In this document: positions 1-11,462 of the stretch, one piece after another
Layout of the letters: every line of letters starts with the position of its first letter
Position numbering within the stretch: position 1 is the stretch's first letter
Origin: Litoditis marina
Taxonomy: Eukaryota; Nematoda; Chromadorea; Rhabditida; Rhabditidae
Assembly: GCA_964036275.1 (NCBI GenBank)
Contig: OZ038438.1
Span: 13,991,220-14,055,219, forward strand
Length of the DNA stretch: 64,000 nucleotides
Direction: 5' to 3'
Made by a program: the position numbers and the translations under genes
The notes under the pieces: generated by a model
Database searches by the model: none
Seen by the model: only the letters and a program-made list of their open reading frames with translations
What the model was told of the DNA's origin: nothing

Positions 1-3000
1 GCTATTACCCCAGATCCGGCGTTCTAGTGTCGGCGACTGTTCCCTTGCGGTACTAAGAGTATATCCTCCACCCAAACACTCGTTGCTTAACCCGCGTCTA
101 GCTCGTGACTTGCATCACAGCGGGAAGCTTGAAGTAAACTCTGGACCTGCGGCTATTACCCCAGATCCGGCGTTCTAGTGTCGGCGACTGTTCCCTTGCG
201 GTACTAAGAGTATATCCTCCACCCAAACACTCGTTGCTTGACCCGCGTCTAGCTCGTAACTTGCATCACAGCGGGAAGCTTGAAGTAAACTCTGGACCTG
301 CGGCTATTACCCCAGATTCGGCGTTCTACTGTCGGCGACTGTTCCCTTGCGGTACTAAGAGTATATCCTCCACCCAAACACTCGTTGCTTAACCCGCGTC
401 TAGCTCGTGACTTGCATCACAGCGGGAAGCTTGAAGTAAACTCTGGACCTGCGGCTATTACCCCAGATCCGGCGTTCTAGTGTCGGCGACTGTTCCCTTG
501 CGGTACTAAGAGTATATCCTCCACCCAAACACTCGTTGCTTAACCCGCGTCTAGCTCGTGACTTGCATCACAGCGGGAAGCTTGAAGTAAACTTTGGACC
601 TGCGGCTATTACCCCAGATCCGGCGTTCTAGTGTCGGCGACTGTTCCCTTGCGGTACTAAGTGTATATCCTCCACCCAAACACTCGTTGCTTAACCCGCG
701 TCTAGCTCGTGACTTGTATCACAGCGGGAAGCTTGAAGTAAACTCTGGACCTGCGGCTATTACCCCAGATCCGGCGTTCTAGTGTCGGCGACTGTTCCCT
801 TGCGGTACTAAGAGTATATCCTCCACCCAAACACTCGTTGCTTAACCCGCGTCTAGCTCGTGACTTGCATCACAGCGGGAAGCTTGAAGTAAACTCTGGA
901 CCTGCGGCTATTACCCCAGATCCGGCGTTCTAGTGTCGGCGACTGTTCCCTTGCGGTACTAAGAGTATATCCTCCACCCAAACACTCGTTGCTTAACCCG
1001 CGTCTAGCTCGTGACTTGCATCACAGCGGGAAGCTTGAAGTAAACTCTGGACCTGCGGCTATTACCCCAGATCCGGCGTTCTAGTGTCGGCGACTGTTCC
1101 CTTGCGGTACTAAGAGTATATCCTCCACCCAAACACTCGTTGCTCAACCCGCGTCTAGCTCGTGACTTGTATCACAGCGGGAAGCTTGAAGTAAACTCTG
1201 GACCTGCGGCTATTACCCCAGATCCGGCGTTCTAGTGTCGGCGACTGTTCCCTAGCGGTACTAAGAGTATATCCTCCACCCAAACACTCGTTGCTTAACC
1301 CGCGTCTAGCTCGTGACTTGCATCACAGCGGGAAGCTTGAAGTAAACTCTGGACCTGCGGCTATTACCCCAGATCCGGCGTTCTAGTGTCGGCGACTGTT
1401 CCCTTGCGGTACTAAGAGTATATCCTCCACCCAAACACTCGTTGCTTAACCCGCGTCTAGCTCGTGACTTGCATCACAGCGCGAAGCTTGAAGTAAACTT
1501 TGGACCTGCGGCTATTACCCCAGATCCGGCGTTCTAGTGTCGGCGACTGTTCCCTTGCGGTACTAAGAGTATATCCTCCACCCAAACACTCGTTGCTTAA
1601 CCCGCGTCTAGCTCGTGACTTGCATCACAGCGGGAAGCTTGAAGTAAACTCTGGACCTGCGGCTATTACCCCAGATCCGGCGTTCTAGTGTCGGCGACTG
1701 TTCCCTTGCGGTACTAAGAGTATATCCTCCACCCAAACACTCGTTGCTTGACCCGCGTCTAGCTCGTAACTTGCATCACAGCGGGAAGCTTGAAGTAAAC
1801 TCTGGACCTGCGGCTATTACCCCAGATCCGGCGTTCTACTGTCGGCGACTGTTCCCTTGCGGTACTAAGAGTATATCCTCCACCCAAACACTCGTTGCTT
1901 AACCCGCGTCTAGCTCGTGACTTGCATCACAGCGGGAAGCTTGAAGTAAACTCTGGACCTGCGGCTATTACCCCAGATCCGGCGTTCTAGTGTCGGCGAC
2001 TGTTCCCTTGCGGTACTAAGAGTATATCCTCCACCCAAACACTCGTTGCTTAACCCGCGTCTAGCTCGTGACTTGCATCACAGCGGGAAGCTTGAAGTAA
2101 ACTTTGGACCTGCGGCTATTACCCCAGATCCGGCGTTCTAGTGTCGGCGACTGTTCCCTTGCGGTACTAAGAGTATATCCTTCACCCAAACACTCGTTGC
2201 TTAACCCGCGTCTAGCTCGTGACTTGTATCACAGCGGGAAGCTTGAAGTAAACTCTGGACCTGCGGCTATTACCCCAGATCCGGCGTTCTAGTGTCGGCG
2301 ACTGTTCCCTTGCGGTACTAAGAGTATATCCTCCACCCAAACACTCGTTGCTTAACCCGCGTCTAGCTCGTGACTTGCATCACAGCGGGAAGCTTGAAGT
2401 AAACTCTGGACCTGCGGCTATTACCCCAGATCCGGCGTTCTAGTGTCGGCGACTGTTCCCTTGCGGTACTAAGAGTATATCCTCCACCCAAACACTCGTT
2501 GCTCAACCCGCGTCTAGCTCGTGACTTGTATCACAGCGGGAAGCTTGAAGTAAACTCTGGACCTGCGGCTATTACCCCAGATCCGGCGTTCTAGTGTCGG
2601 CGACTGTTCCCTTGCGGTACTTAGAGTATATCCTCCACCCAAACACTCGTTGCTTAACCCGCGTCTAGCTCGTGACTTGCATCACAGCGGGAAGCTTGAA
2701 GTAAACTCTGGACCTGCGGCTATTACCCCAGATCCGGCGTTCTAGTGACGGCGACTGTTCCCTTGCGGTACTAAGAGTATATCCTCCACCCAAACACTCG
2801 TTGCTTAACCCGCGTCTAGCTCGTGACTTGCATCACAGCGGGAAGCTTGAAGTAAACTTTGGACCTGCGGCTATTACCCCAGATCCGGCGTTCTAGTGTC
2901 GGCGACTGTTCCCTTGCGGTACTAAGAGTATATCCTCCACCCAAACACTCGTTGCTTGACCCGCGTCTAGCTCGTAACTTGCATCACAGCGGGAAGCTTG

Positions 3001-6000
3001 AAGTAAACTCTGGACCTGCGGCTATTACCCCAGATCCGGCGTTCTACTGTCGGCGACTGTTCCCTTGCGGTACTAAGAGTATATCCTTCACCCAAACACT
3101 CGTTGCTTAACCCGCGTCTAGCTCGTGACTTGCATCACAGCGGGAAGCTTGAAGTAAACTCTGGACCTGCGGCTATTACCCCAGATCCGGCGTTCTAGTG
3201 TCGGCGACTGTTCCCTTGCGGTACTAAGAGTATATCCTCCACCCAAACACTCGTTGCTTGACCCGCGTCTAGCTCGTAACTTGCATCACAGCGGGAAGCT
3301 TGAAGTAAACTCTGGACCTGCGGCTATTACCCCAGATCCGGCGTTCTACTGTCGGCGACTGTTCCCTTGCGGTACTAAGAGTATATCCTCCACCCAAACA
3401 CTCGTTGCTTAACCCGCGTCTAGCTCGTGACTTGCATCACAGCGGGAAGCTTGAAGTAAACTCTGGACCTGCGGCTATTACCCCAGATCCGGCGTTCTAG
3501 TGTCGGCGACTGTTCCCTTGCGGTACTAAGAGTATATCCTCCACCCAAACACTCGTTGCTTAACCCGCGTCTAGCTCGTGACTTGCATCACAGCGGGAAG
3601 CTTGAAGTAAACTTTGGACCTGCGGCTATTACCCCAGATCCGGCGTTCTAGTGTCGGCGACTGTTCCCTTGCGGTACTAAGAGTATATCCTTCACCCAAA
3701 CACTCGTTGCTTAACCCGCGTCTAGCTCGTGACTTGTATCACAGCGGGAAGCTTGAAGTAAACTCTGGACCTGCGGCTATTACCCCAGATCCGGCGTTCT
3801 AGTGTCTGCGACTGTTCCCTTGCGGTACTAAGAGTATATCCTCCACCCAAACACTCGTTGCTTAACCCGCGTCTAGCTCGTGACTTGCATCACAGCGGGA
3901 AGCTTGAAGTAAACTTTGGACCTGCGGCTATTACCCCAGATCCGGCGTTCTAGTGTCGGCGACTGTTCCCTTGCGGTACTAAGAGTATATCCTTCACCCA
4001 AACACTCGTTGCTTAACCCGCGTCTAGCTCGTGACTTGTATCACAGCGGGAAGCTTGAAGTAAACTCTGGACCTGCGGCTATTACCCCAGATCCGGCGTT
4101 CTAGTGTCGGCGACTGTTCCCTTGCGGTACTAAGAGTATATCCTCCACCCAAACACTCGTTGCTTAACCCGCGTCTAGCTCGTGACTTGCATCACAGCGG
4201 GAAGCTTGAAGTAAACTCTGGACCTGCGGCTATTACCCCAGATCCGGCGTTCTAGTGTCGGCGACTGTTCCCTTGCGGTACTAAGAGTATATCCTCCACC
4301 CAAACACTCGTTGCTTAACCCGCGTCTAGCTCGTGACTTGCATCACAGCGGGAAGCTTGAAGTAAACTTTGGACCTGCGGCTATTACCCCAGATCCGGCG
4401 TTCTAGTGTCGGCGACTGTTCCCTTGCGGTACTAAGAGTATATCCTCCACCCAAACACTCGTTGCTTAACCCGCGTCTAGCTCGTGACTTGTATCACAGC
4501 GGGAAGCTTGAAGTAAACTCTGGACCTGCGGCTATTACCCCAGATCCGGCGTTCTAGTGTCGGCGACTGTTCCCTTGCGGTACTAAGAGTATATCCTCCA
4601 CCCAAACACTCGTTGCTTAACCCGCGTCTAGCTCGTGACTTGTATCACAGCGGGAAGCTTGAAGTAAACTCTGGACCTGCGGCTATTACCCCAGATCCGG
4701 CGTTCTAGTGTCGGCGACTGTTCCCTTGCGGTACTAAGAGTATATCCTCCACCCAAACACTCGTTGCTTAACCCGCGTCTAGCTCGTGACTTGCATCACA
4801 GCGGGAAGCTTGAAGTAAACTTTGGACCTGCGGCTATTACCCCAGATCCGGCGTTCTAGTGTCGGCGACTGTTCCCTTGCGGTACTAAGAGTATATCCTC
4901 CACCCAAACACTCGTTGCTTAACCCGCGTCTAGCTCGTGACTTGTATCACAGCGGGAAGCTTGAAGTAAACTCTGGACCTGCGGCTATTACCCCAGATCC
5001 GGCGTTCTAGTGTCGGCGACTGTTCCCTTGCGGTACTAAGAGTATATCCTCCACCCAAACACTCGTTGCTTAACCCGCGTCTAGCTCGTGACTTGCATCA
5101 CAGCGGGAAGCTTGAAGTAAACTCTGGACCTGCGGCTATTACCCCAGATCCGGCGTTCTAGTGTCGGCGACTGTTCCCTTGCGGTATATATCCTCCACCC
5201 AAACACTCGTTGCTTAACCCGCGTCTAGCTCGTGACTTGCATCACAGCGGGAAGCTTGAAGTAAACTCTGGACCTGCGGCTATTACCCCAGATCCGGCGT
5301 TCTAGTGTCGGCGACTGTTCCCTCGCGGTACTAAGAGTATATCCTCCACCCAAACACTCGTTGCTTAACCCGCGTCTAGCTCGTGACTTGCATCACAGCG
5401 GGAAGCTTGAAGTAAACTCTGGACCTGCGGCTATTACCCCAGATCCCGCGTTCTAGTGTCGGCGACTGTTCCCTTGCGGTACTAAGAGTATATCCTCCAC
5501 CCAAACACTCGTTGCTTAACCCGCGTCTAGCTCGTGACTTGCATCACAGCGGGAAGCTTGAAGTAAACTCTGGACCTGCGGCTATTACCCCAGATCCGGC
5601 GTTCTAGTGTCGGCGACTGTTCCCTTGCGGTACTAAGAGTATATCCTCCACCCAAACACTCGTTGCTTAACCCGCGTCTAGCTCGTGACTTGCATCACAG
5701 CGGGAAGCTTGAAGTAAACTCTGGACCTGCGGCTATTACCCCAGATCCGGCGTTCTAGTGTCGGCGACTGTTCCCTTGCGGTATATATCCTCCACCCAAA
5801 CACTCGTTGCTTAACCCGCGTCTAGCTCGTGACTTGCATCACAGCGGGAAGCTTGAAGTAAACTCTGGACCTGCGGCTATTACCCCAGATCCGGCGTTCT
5901 AGTGTCGGCGACTGTTCCCTTGCGGTACTAAGAGTATATCCTCCACCCAAACACTCGTTGCTTAACCCGCGTCTAGCTCGTGACTTGCATCACAGCGGGA

Positions 6001-9000
6001 AGCTTGAAGTAAACTCTGGACCTGCGGCTATTACCCCAGATCCGGCGTTCTAGTGTCGGCGACTGTTCCCTTGCGGTATATATCCTCCACCCAAACACTC
6101 GTTGCTTAACCCGCGTCTAGCTCGTGACTTGCATCACAGCGGGAAGCTTGAAGTAATCTCTGGACCTGCGGCTATTACCCCAGATCCGGCGTTCTAGTGT
6201 CGGCGACTGTTCCCTCGCGGTACTAAGAGTATATCCTCCACCCAAACACTCGTTGCTTAACCCGCGTCTAGCTCGTGACTTGCATCACAGCGGGAAGCTT
6301 GAAGTAAACTCTGGACCTGCGGCTATTACCCCAGATCCGGCGTTCTAGTGTCGGCGACTGTTCCCTTGCGGTACTAAGAGTATATCCTCCACCCAAACAC
6401 TCGTTGCTTAACCCGCGTCTAGCTCGTGACTTGCATCACAGCGGGAAGCTTGAAGTAAACTCTGGACCTGCGGCTATTACCCCAGATCCGGCGTTCTAGT
6501 GTCGGCGACTGTTCCCTTGCGGTACTAAGAGTATATCCTCCACCCAAACACTCGTTGCTTAACCCGCGTCTAGCTCGTGACTTGCATCACAGCGGGAAGC
6601 TTGAAGTAAACTCTGGACCTGCGGCTATTACCCCAGATCCGGCGTTCTAGTGTCGGCGACTGTTCCCTTGCGGTATATATCCTCCACCCAAACACTCGTT
6701 GCTTAACCCGCGTCTAGCTCGTGACTTGCATCACAGCGGGAAGCTTGAAGTAAACTCTGGACCTGCGGCTATTACCCCAGATCCGGCGTTCTAGTGTCGG
6801 CGACTGTTCCCTCGCGGTACTAAGAGTATATCCTCCACCCAAACACTCGTTGCTTAACCCGCGTCTAGCTCGTGACTTGCATCACAGCGGGAAGCTTGAA
6901 GTAAACTCTGGACCTGCGGCTATTACCCCAGATCCGGCGTTCTAGTGTCGGCGACTGTTCCCTTGCGGTACTAAGAGTATATCCTCCACCCAAACACTCG
7001 TTGCTTAACCCGCGTCTAGCTCGTGACTTGCATCACAGCGGGAAGCTTGAAGTAAACTCTGGACCTGCGGCTATTACCCCAGATCCGGCGTTCTAGTGTC
7101 GGCGACTGTTCCCTTGCGGTACTAAGAGTATATCCTCCACCCAAACACTCGTTGCTTAACCCGCGTCTAGCTCGTGACTTGCATCACAGCGGGAAGCTTG
7201 AAGTAAACTCTGGACCTGCGGCTATTACCCCAGATCCGGCGTTCTAGAGTCGGCGACTGTTCCCTTGCGGTACTAAGAGTATATCCTCCACCCAAACACT
7301 CGTTGCTTAACCTGCGTCTAGCTCGTGACTTGTATCACAGCGGGAAGCTTGAAGTAAACTCTGGACCTGCGGCTATCACCCCAGATCCGGCGTTCTAGTT
7401 TCGGCGACTGTTCCCTTGCGGTATATATCCTCCACCCAAACACTCGTTGCTTAACCCGCGTCTAGCTCGTGACTTGCATCACAGCGGGAAGCTTGAAGTA
7501 AACTCTGGACCTGCGGCTATTACCCCAGATCCGGCGTTCTAGTGTCGGCGACTGTTCCCTCGCGGTACTAAGAGTATATCCTCCACCCAAACACTCGTTG
7601 CTTAACCCGCGTCTAGCTCGTGACTTGCATCACAGCGGGAAGCTTGAAGTAAACTCTGGACCTGCGGCTATTACCCCAGATCCGGCGTTCTAGTGTCGGC
7701 GACTGTTCCCTTGCGGTACTAAGAGTATATCCTCCACCCAAACACTCGTTGCTTAACCCGCGTCTAGCTCGTGACTTGCATCACAGCGGGAAGCTTGAAG
7801 TAAACTTTGGACCTGCGGCTATTACCCCAGATCCGGCGTTCTAGTGTCGGCGACTGTTCCCTTGCGGTACTAAGAGTATATCCTCCACCCAAACACTCGT
7901 TGCTTAACCCGCGTCTAGCTCGTGACTTGCATCACAGCGGGAAGCTTGAAGTAAACTCTGGACCTGCGGCTATTACCCCAGATCCGGCGTTCTAGAGTCG
8001 GCGACTGTTCCCTTGCGGTACTAAGAGTATATCCTCCACCCAAACACTCGTTGCTTAACCCGCGTCTAGCTCGTGACTTGTATCACAGCGGGAAGCTTGA
8101 AGTAAACTCTGGACCTGCGGCTATTACCCCAGATCCGGCGTCCTAGTGTCGGCGACTGTTCCCTTGCGGTACTAAGAGTATATCCTCCACCCAAACACTC
8201 GTTGCTTAACCCGCGTCTATCTCGTGACTTGTATCACAGCGGGAAGCTTGAAGTAAACTCTGGACCTGCGGCTATTACCCCAGATCCGGCGTTCTAGTGT
8301 CGGCGACTGTTCCCTTGCGGTACTAAGAGTATATCCTCCACCCAAACACTCGTTGCTTAACCCGCGTCTAGCTCGTGACTTGTATCACAGCGGGAAGCTT
8401 GAAGTAAACTCTGGACCTGCGGCTATTACCCCAGATCCGGCGTTCTAGTCTCGGCGACTGTTCCCTTGCGGTACTAAGAGTATATCCTCCACCCAAACAC
8501 TCGTTGCTTAACCCGCGTCTAGCTCGTGACTTGCATCACAGCGGGAAGCTTGAAGTAAACTCTGGACCTGCGGCTATTACCCCAGATCCGGCGTTCTAGT
8601 GTCGGCGACTGTTCCCTTGCGGTACTAAGAGTATATCCTCCACCCAAACACTCGTTGCTTAACCCGCGTCTATCTCGTGACTTGCATCCCAGCGGGAAGC
8701 TTGAAGTAAACTCTGGACCTGCGGCTATTACCCCAGATCCGGCGTTCTAGTGTCGGCGACTGTTCCCTTGCGGTACTAAGAGTATATCCTCCACCCAAAC
8801 ACTCGTTGCTTAACCCGCGTCTAGCTCGTGACTTGCATCACAGCGGGAAGCTTGAAGTAAACTCTGGACCTGCGGCTATTACCCCAGATCCGGCGTTCTA
8901 GTGTCGGCGACTGTTCCCTTGCGGTACTAAGAGTATATCCTCCACCCAAACACTCGTTGCTTAACCCGCGTCTAGCTCGTGACTTGTATCACAGCGGGAA

Positions 9001-11070
9001 GCTTGAAGTAAACTCTGGACCTGCGGCTATTACCCCAGATCCGGCGTTCTAGTGTCGGCGACTGTTCCCTTGCGGTACTAAGAGTATATCCTCCACCCAA
9101 ACACTCGTTGCTTAACCCGCGTCTAGCTCGTGACTTGCATCACAGCGGGAAGCTTGAAGTAAACTTTGGACCTGCGGCTATTACCCCAGATCCGGCGTTC
9201 TAGTGTCGGCGACAGTTCCCTTGCGGTACTAAGAGTATATCCTCCACCCAAACACTCGTTGCTTAACCCGCGTCTAGCTCGTGACTTGCATCACAGCGGG
9301 AAGCTTGAAGTAAACTCTGGACCTGCGGCTATTACCCCAGATCCGGCGTTCTAGAGTCGGCGACTGTTCCCTTGCGGTACTAAGAGTATATCCTCCACCC
9401 AAACACTCGTTGCTTAACCCGCGTCTAGCTCGTGACTTGTATCACAGCGGGAAGCTTGAAGTAAACTCTGGACCTGCGGCTATTACCCCAGATCCGGCGT
9501 CCTAGTGTCGGCGACTGTTCCCTTGCGGTACTAAGAGTATATCCTCCACCCAAACACTCGTTGCTTAACCCGCGTCTATCTCGTGACTTGTATCACAGCG
9601 GGAAGCTTGAAGTAAACTCTGGACCTGCGGCTATTACCCCAGATCCGGCGTTCTAGTGTCGGCGACTGTTCCCTTGCGGTACTAAGAGTATATCCTCCAC
9701 CCAAACACTCGTTGCTTAACCCGCGTCTAGCTCGTGACTTGTATCACAGCGGGAAGCTTGAAGTAAACTCTGGACCTGCGGCTATTACCTCAGATCCGGC
9801 GTTCTAGTGTCGGCGACTGTTCCCTTGCGGTACTAAGAGTATATCCTCCACCCAAACACTCGTTGCTTAACCCGCGTCTAGCTCGTGACTTGCATCACAG
9901 CGGGAAGCTTGAAGTAAACTCTGGACCTGCGGCTATTACCCCAGATCCGGCGTTCTAGTGTCGGCGACTGTTCCCTTGCGGTACTAAGAGTATATCCTCC
10001 ACCCAAACACTCGTTGCTTAACCCGCGTCTAGCTCGTGACTTGTATCACAGCGGGAAGCTTGAAGTAAACTCTGGACCTGCGGCTATTACCCCAGATCCG
10101 GCGTTCTAGTGTCGGCGACTGTTCCCTTGCGGTACTAAGAGTATATCCTCCACCCAAACACTCGTTGCTTAACCCGCGTCTATCTCGTGACTTGCATCAC
10201 AGCGGGAAGCTTGAAGTAAACTCTGGACCTGCGGCTATTACCCCAGATCCGGCGTTCTAGTGTCGGCGACTGTTCCCTTGCGGTACTAAGAGTATATCCT
10301 CCACCCAAACACTCGTTGCTTAACCCGCGTCTAGCTCGTGACTTGCATCACAGCGGGAAGCTTGAAGTAAACTCTGGACCTGCGGCTATTACCCCAGATC
10401 CGGCGTCCTAGTGTCGGCGACTGTTCCCTTGCGGTACTAAGAGTATATCCTCCACCCAAACACTCGTTGCTTAACCCGCGTCTAGCTCGTGACTTGTATC
10501 ACAGCGGGAAGCTTGAAGTGAACTCTGGACCTGCGGCTATTACCCCAGATCCGGCGTTCTAGTGTCGGCGACTGTTCCCTTGCGGTACTAAGAGTATATC
10601 CTCCACCCAAACACTCGTTGCTTAACCCGCGTCTAGCTCGTGACTTGTATCACAGCGGGAAGCTTGAAGTAAACCTTGGACCTGCGGCTATTACCCCAGA
10701 TCCGGCGTTCTAGTGTCGGCGACTGTTCCCTTGCGGTACTAAGAGTATATCCTCCACCCAAACACTCGTTGCTTAACCCGCGTCTAGCTCGTGACTTGCA
10801 TCACAGCGGGAAGCTTGAAGTAAACTCTGGACCTGCGGCTATTACCCCAGATCCGGCGTTCTAGTGTCGGCGACTGTTCCCTTGCGGTACTAAGAGTATA
10901 TCCTCCACCCAAACACTCGTTGCTTAACCCGCGTCTAGCTCGTGACTTGCATCACAGCGGGAAGCTTGAAGTAAACTCTGACCCTGCGGCTATTACCCCA
11001 GATCCGGCGTTCTAGTGTCGGCGACGGTTCCCTTGCGGTATTAAGAGTATATCCACCACCCAAACACTTG
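1..11070. repeat. Satellite 1: tandem array of 151-bp monomers
   Basis: About 73 head-to-tail copies of a 151-bp unit fill this stretch without interruption. The array is cut by the left edge of the window. Copies differ by a few bases. Marker variants recur at exact multiples of 151: for example, a T in ACTTTGGACC at 594, 1500, 2104, 2859, 3614, 3916, 4369 and 4822. Five copies carry the same 7-bp deletion (GCGGTATATATCC instead of GCGGTACTAAGAGTATATCC) near 5181, 5778, 6073, 6670 and 7418, giving 144-bp units. The last monomers decay near 11,040-11,070. The unit contains a HindIII site (AAGCTT) and is clearly richer in G and C than the DNA to the right. Short 62-codon frames open only where one substitution creates a TTG codon, so they are not genes. 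I do not recognise the family. A centromeric, subtelomeric or dispersed heterochromatic location cannot be decided from the window. Confidence 0.98.
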
Positions 11071-11462
11071 TTTAATATTATATTTCATCAAAATGTCTCA
11101 AAATGTTTACTCGCAGGCTCGCAGCCCCTCCGCTGAAAATAAGCTAAGTTAGTGAAAATTGAGATAAATAAAATAAAACATAATTACCTCGAGTCGTTGA
11201 CACTGTGGAAATGTGCGCACAGCGATAGACTTGAAAGTGATGGGGAGAGGGTGCAGAGAAGTGGGGGCATCGAAAATATCCTCCAGCTGGCGACGACACA
11301 TATTACGAGCGAACAGCCACCTGAAATTGAAAATATGAAGCCATCAAGAGAAGACAATGTAGCAGAAAAAATTACATTCGACTTTTCGCTCATATCACTT
11401 TTTCTGTAAACTTTAATTGTCGTGTAAACTTTTCTCTAATACATGAATCTTGCTCTTGCAAT
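11071..11462. other. Unique spacer between the two satellites
   Basis: This is roughly 390 bases of non-repeated sequence separating two unrelated satellite arrays. Open frames of 85 codons (plus, using a GTG start at 11,152) and 69 codons (minus, from 11,393) overlap almost completely. Neither shows a recognisable domain, a splice context or a convincing start. The composition is mixed and resembles a gene-region fragment more than either satellite. I see no gene that can be supported here. Confidence 0.6.

Noticed and set aside
594..10864. Repeated 62- to 83-codon frames in Satellite 1
   Set aside because: They open only where a substitution makes a TTG codon, every copy is cut by the same stop in the next monomer, and they follow the tandem period. 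They are by-products of the repeat.
1..11070. 5S rRNA or spliced-leader gene cluster
   Set aside because: I could not find the 5S internal control boxes or a leader exon ending in a GT donor in the monomer.
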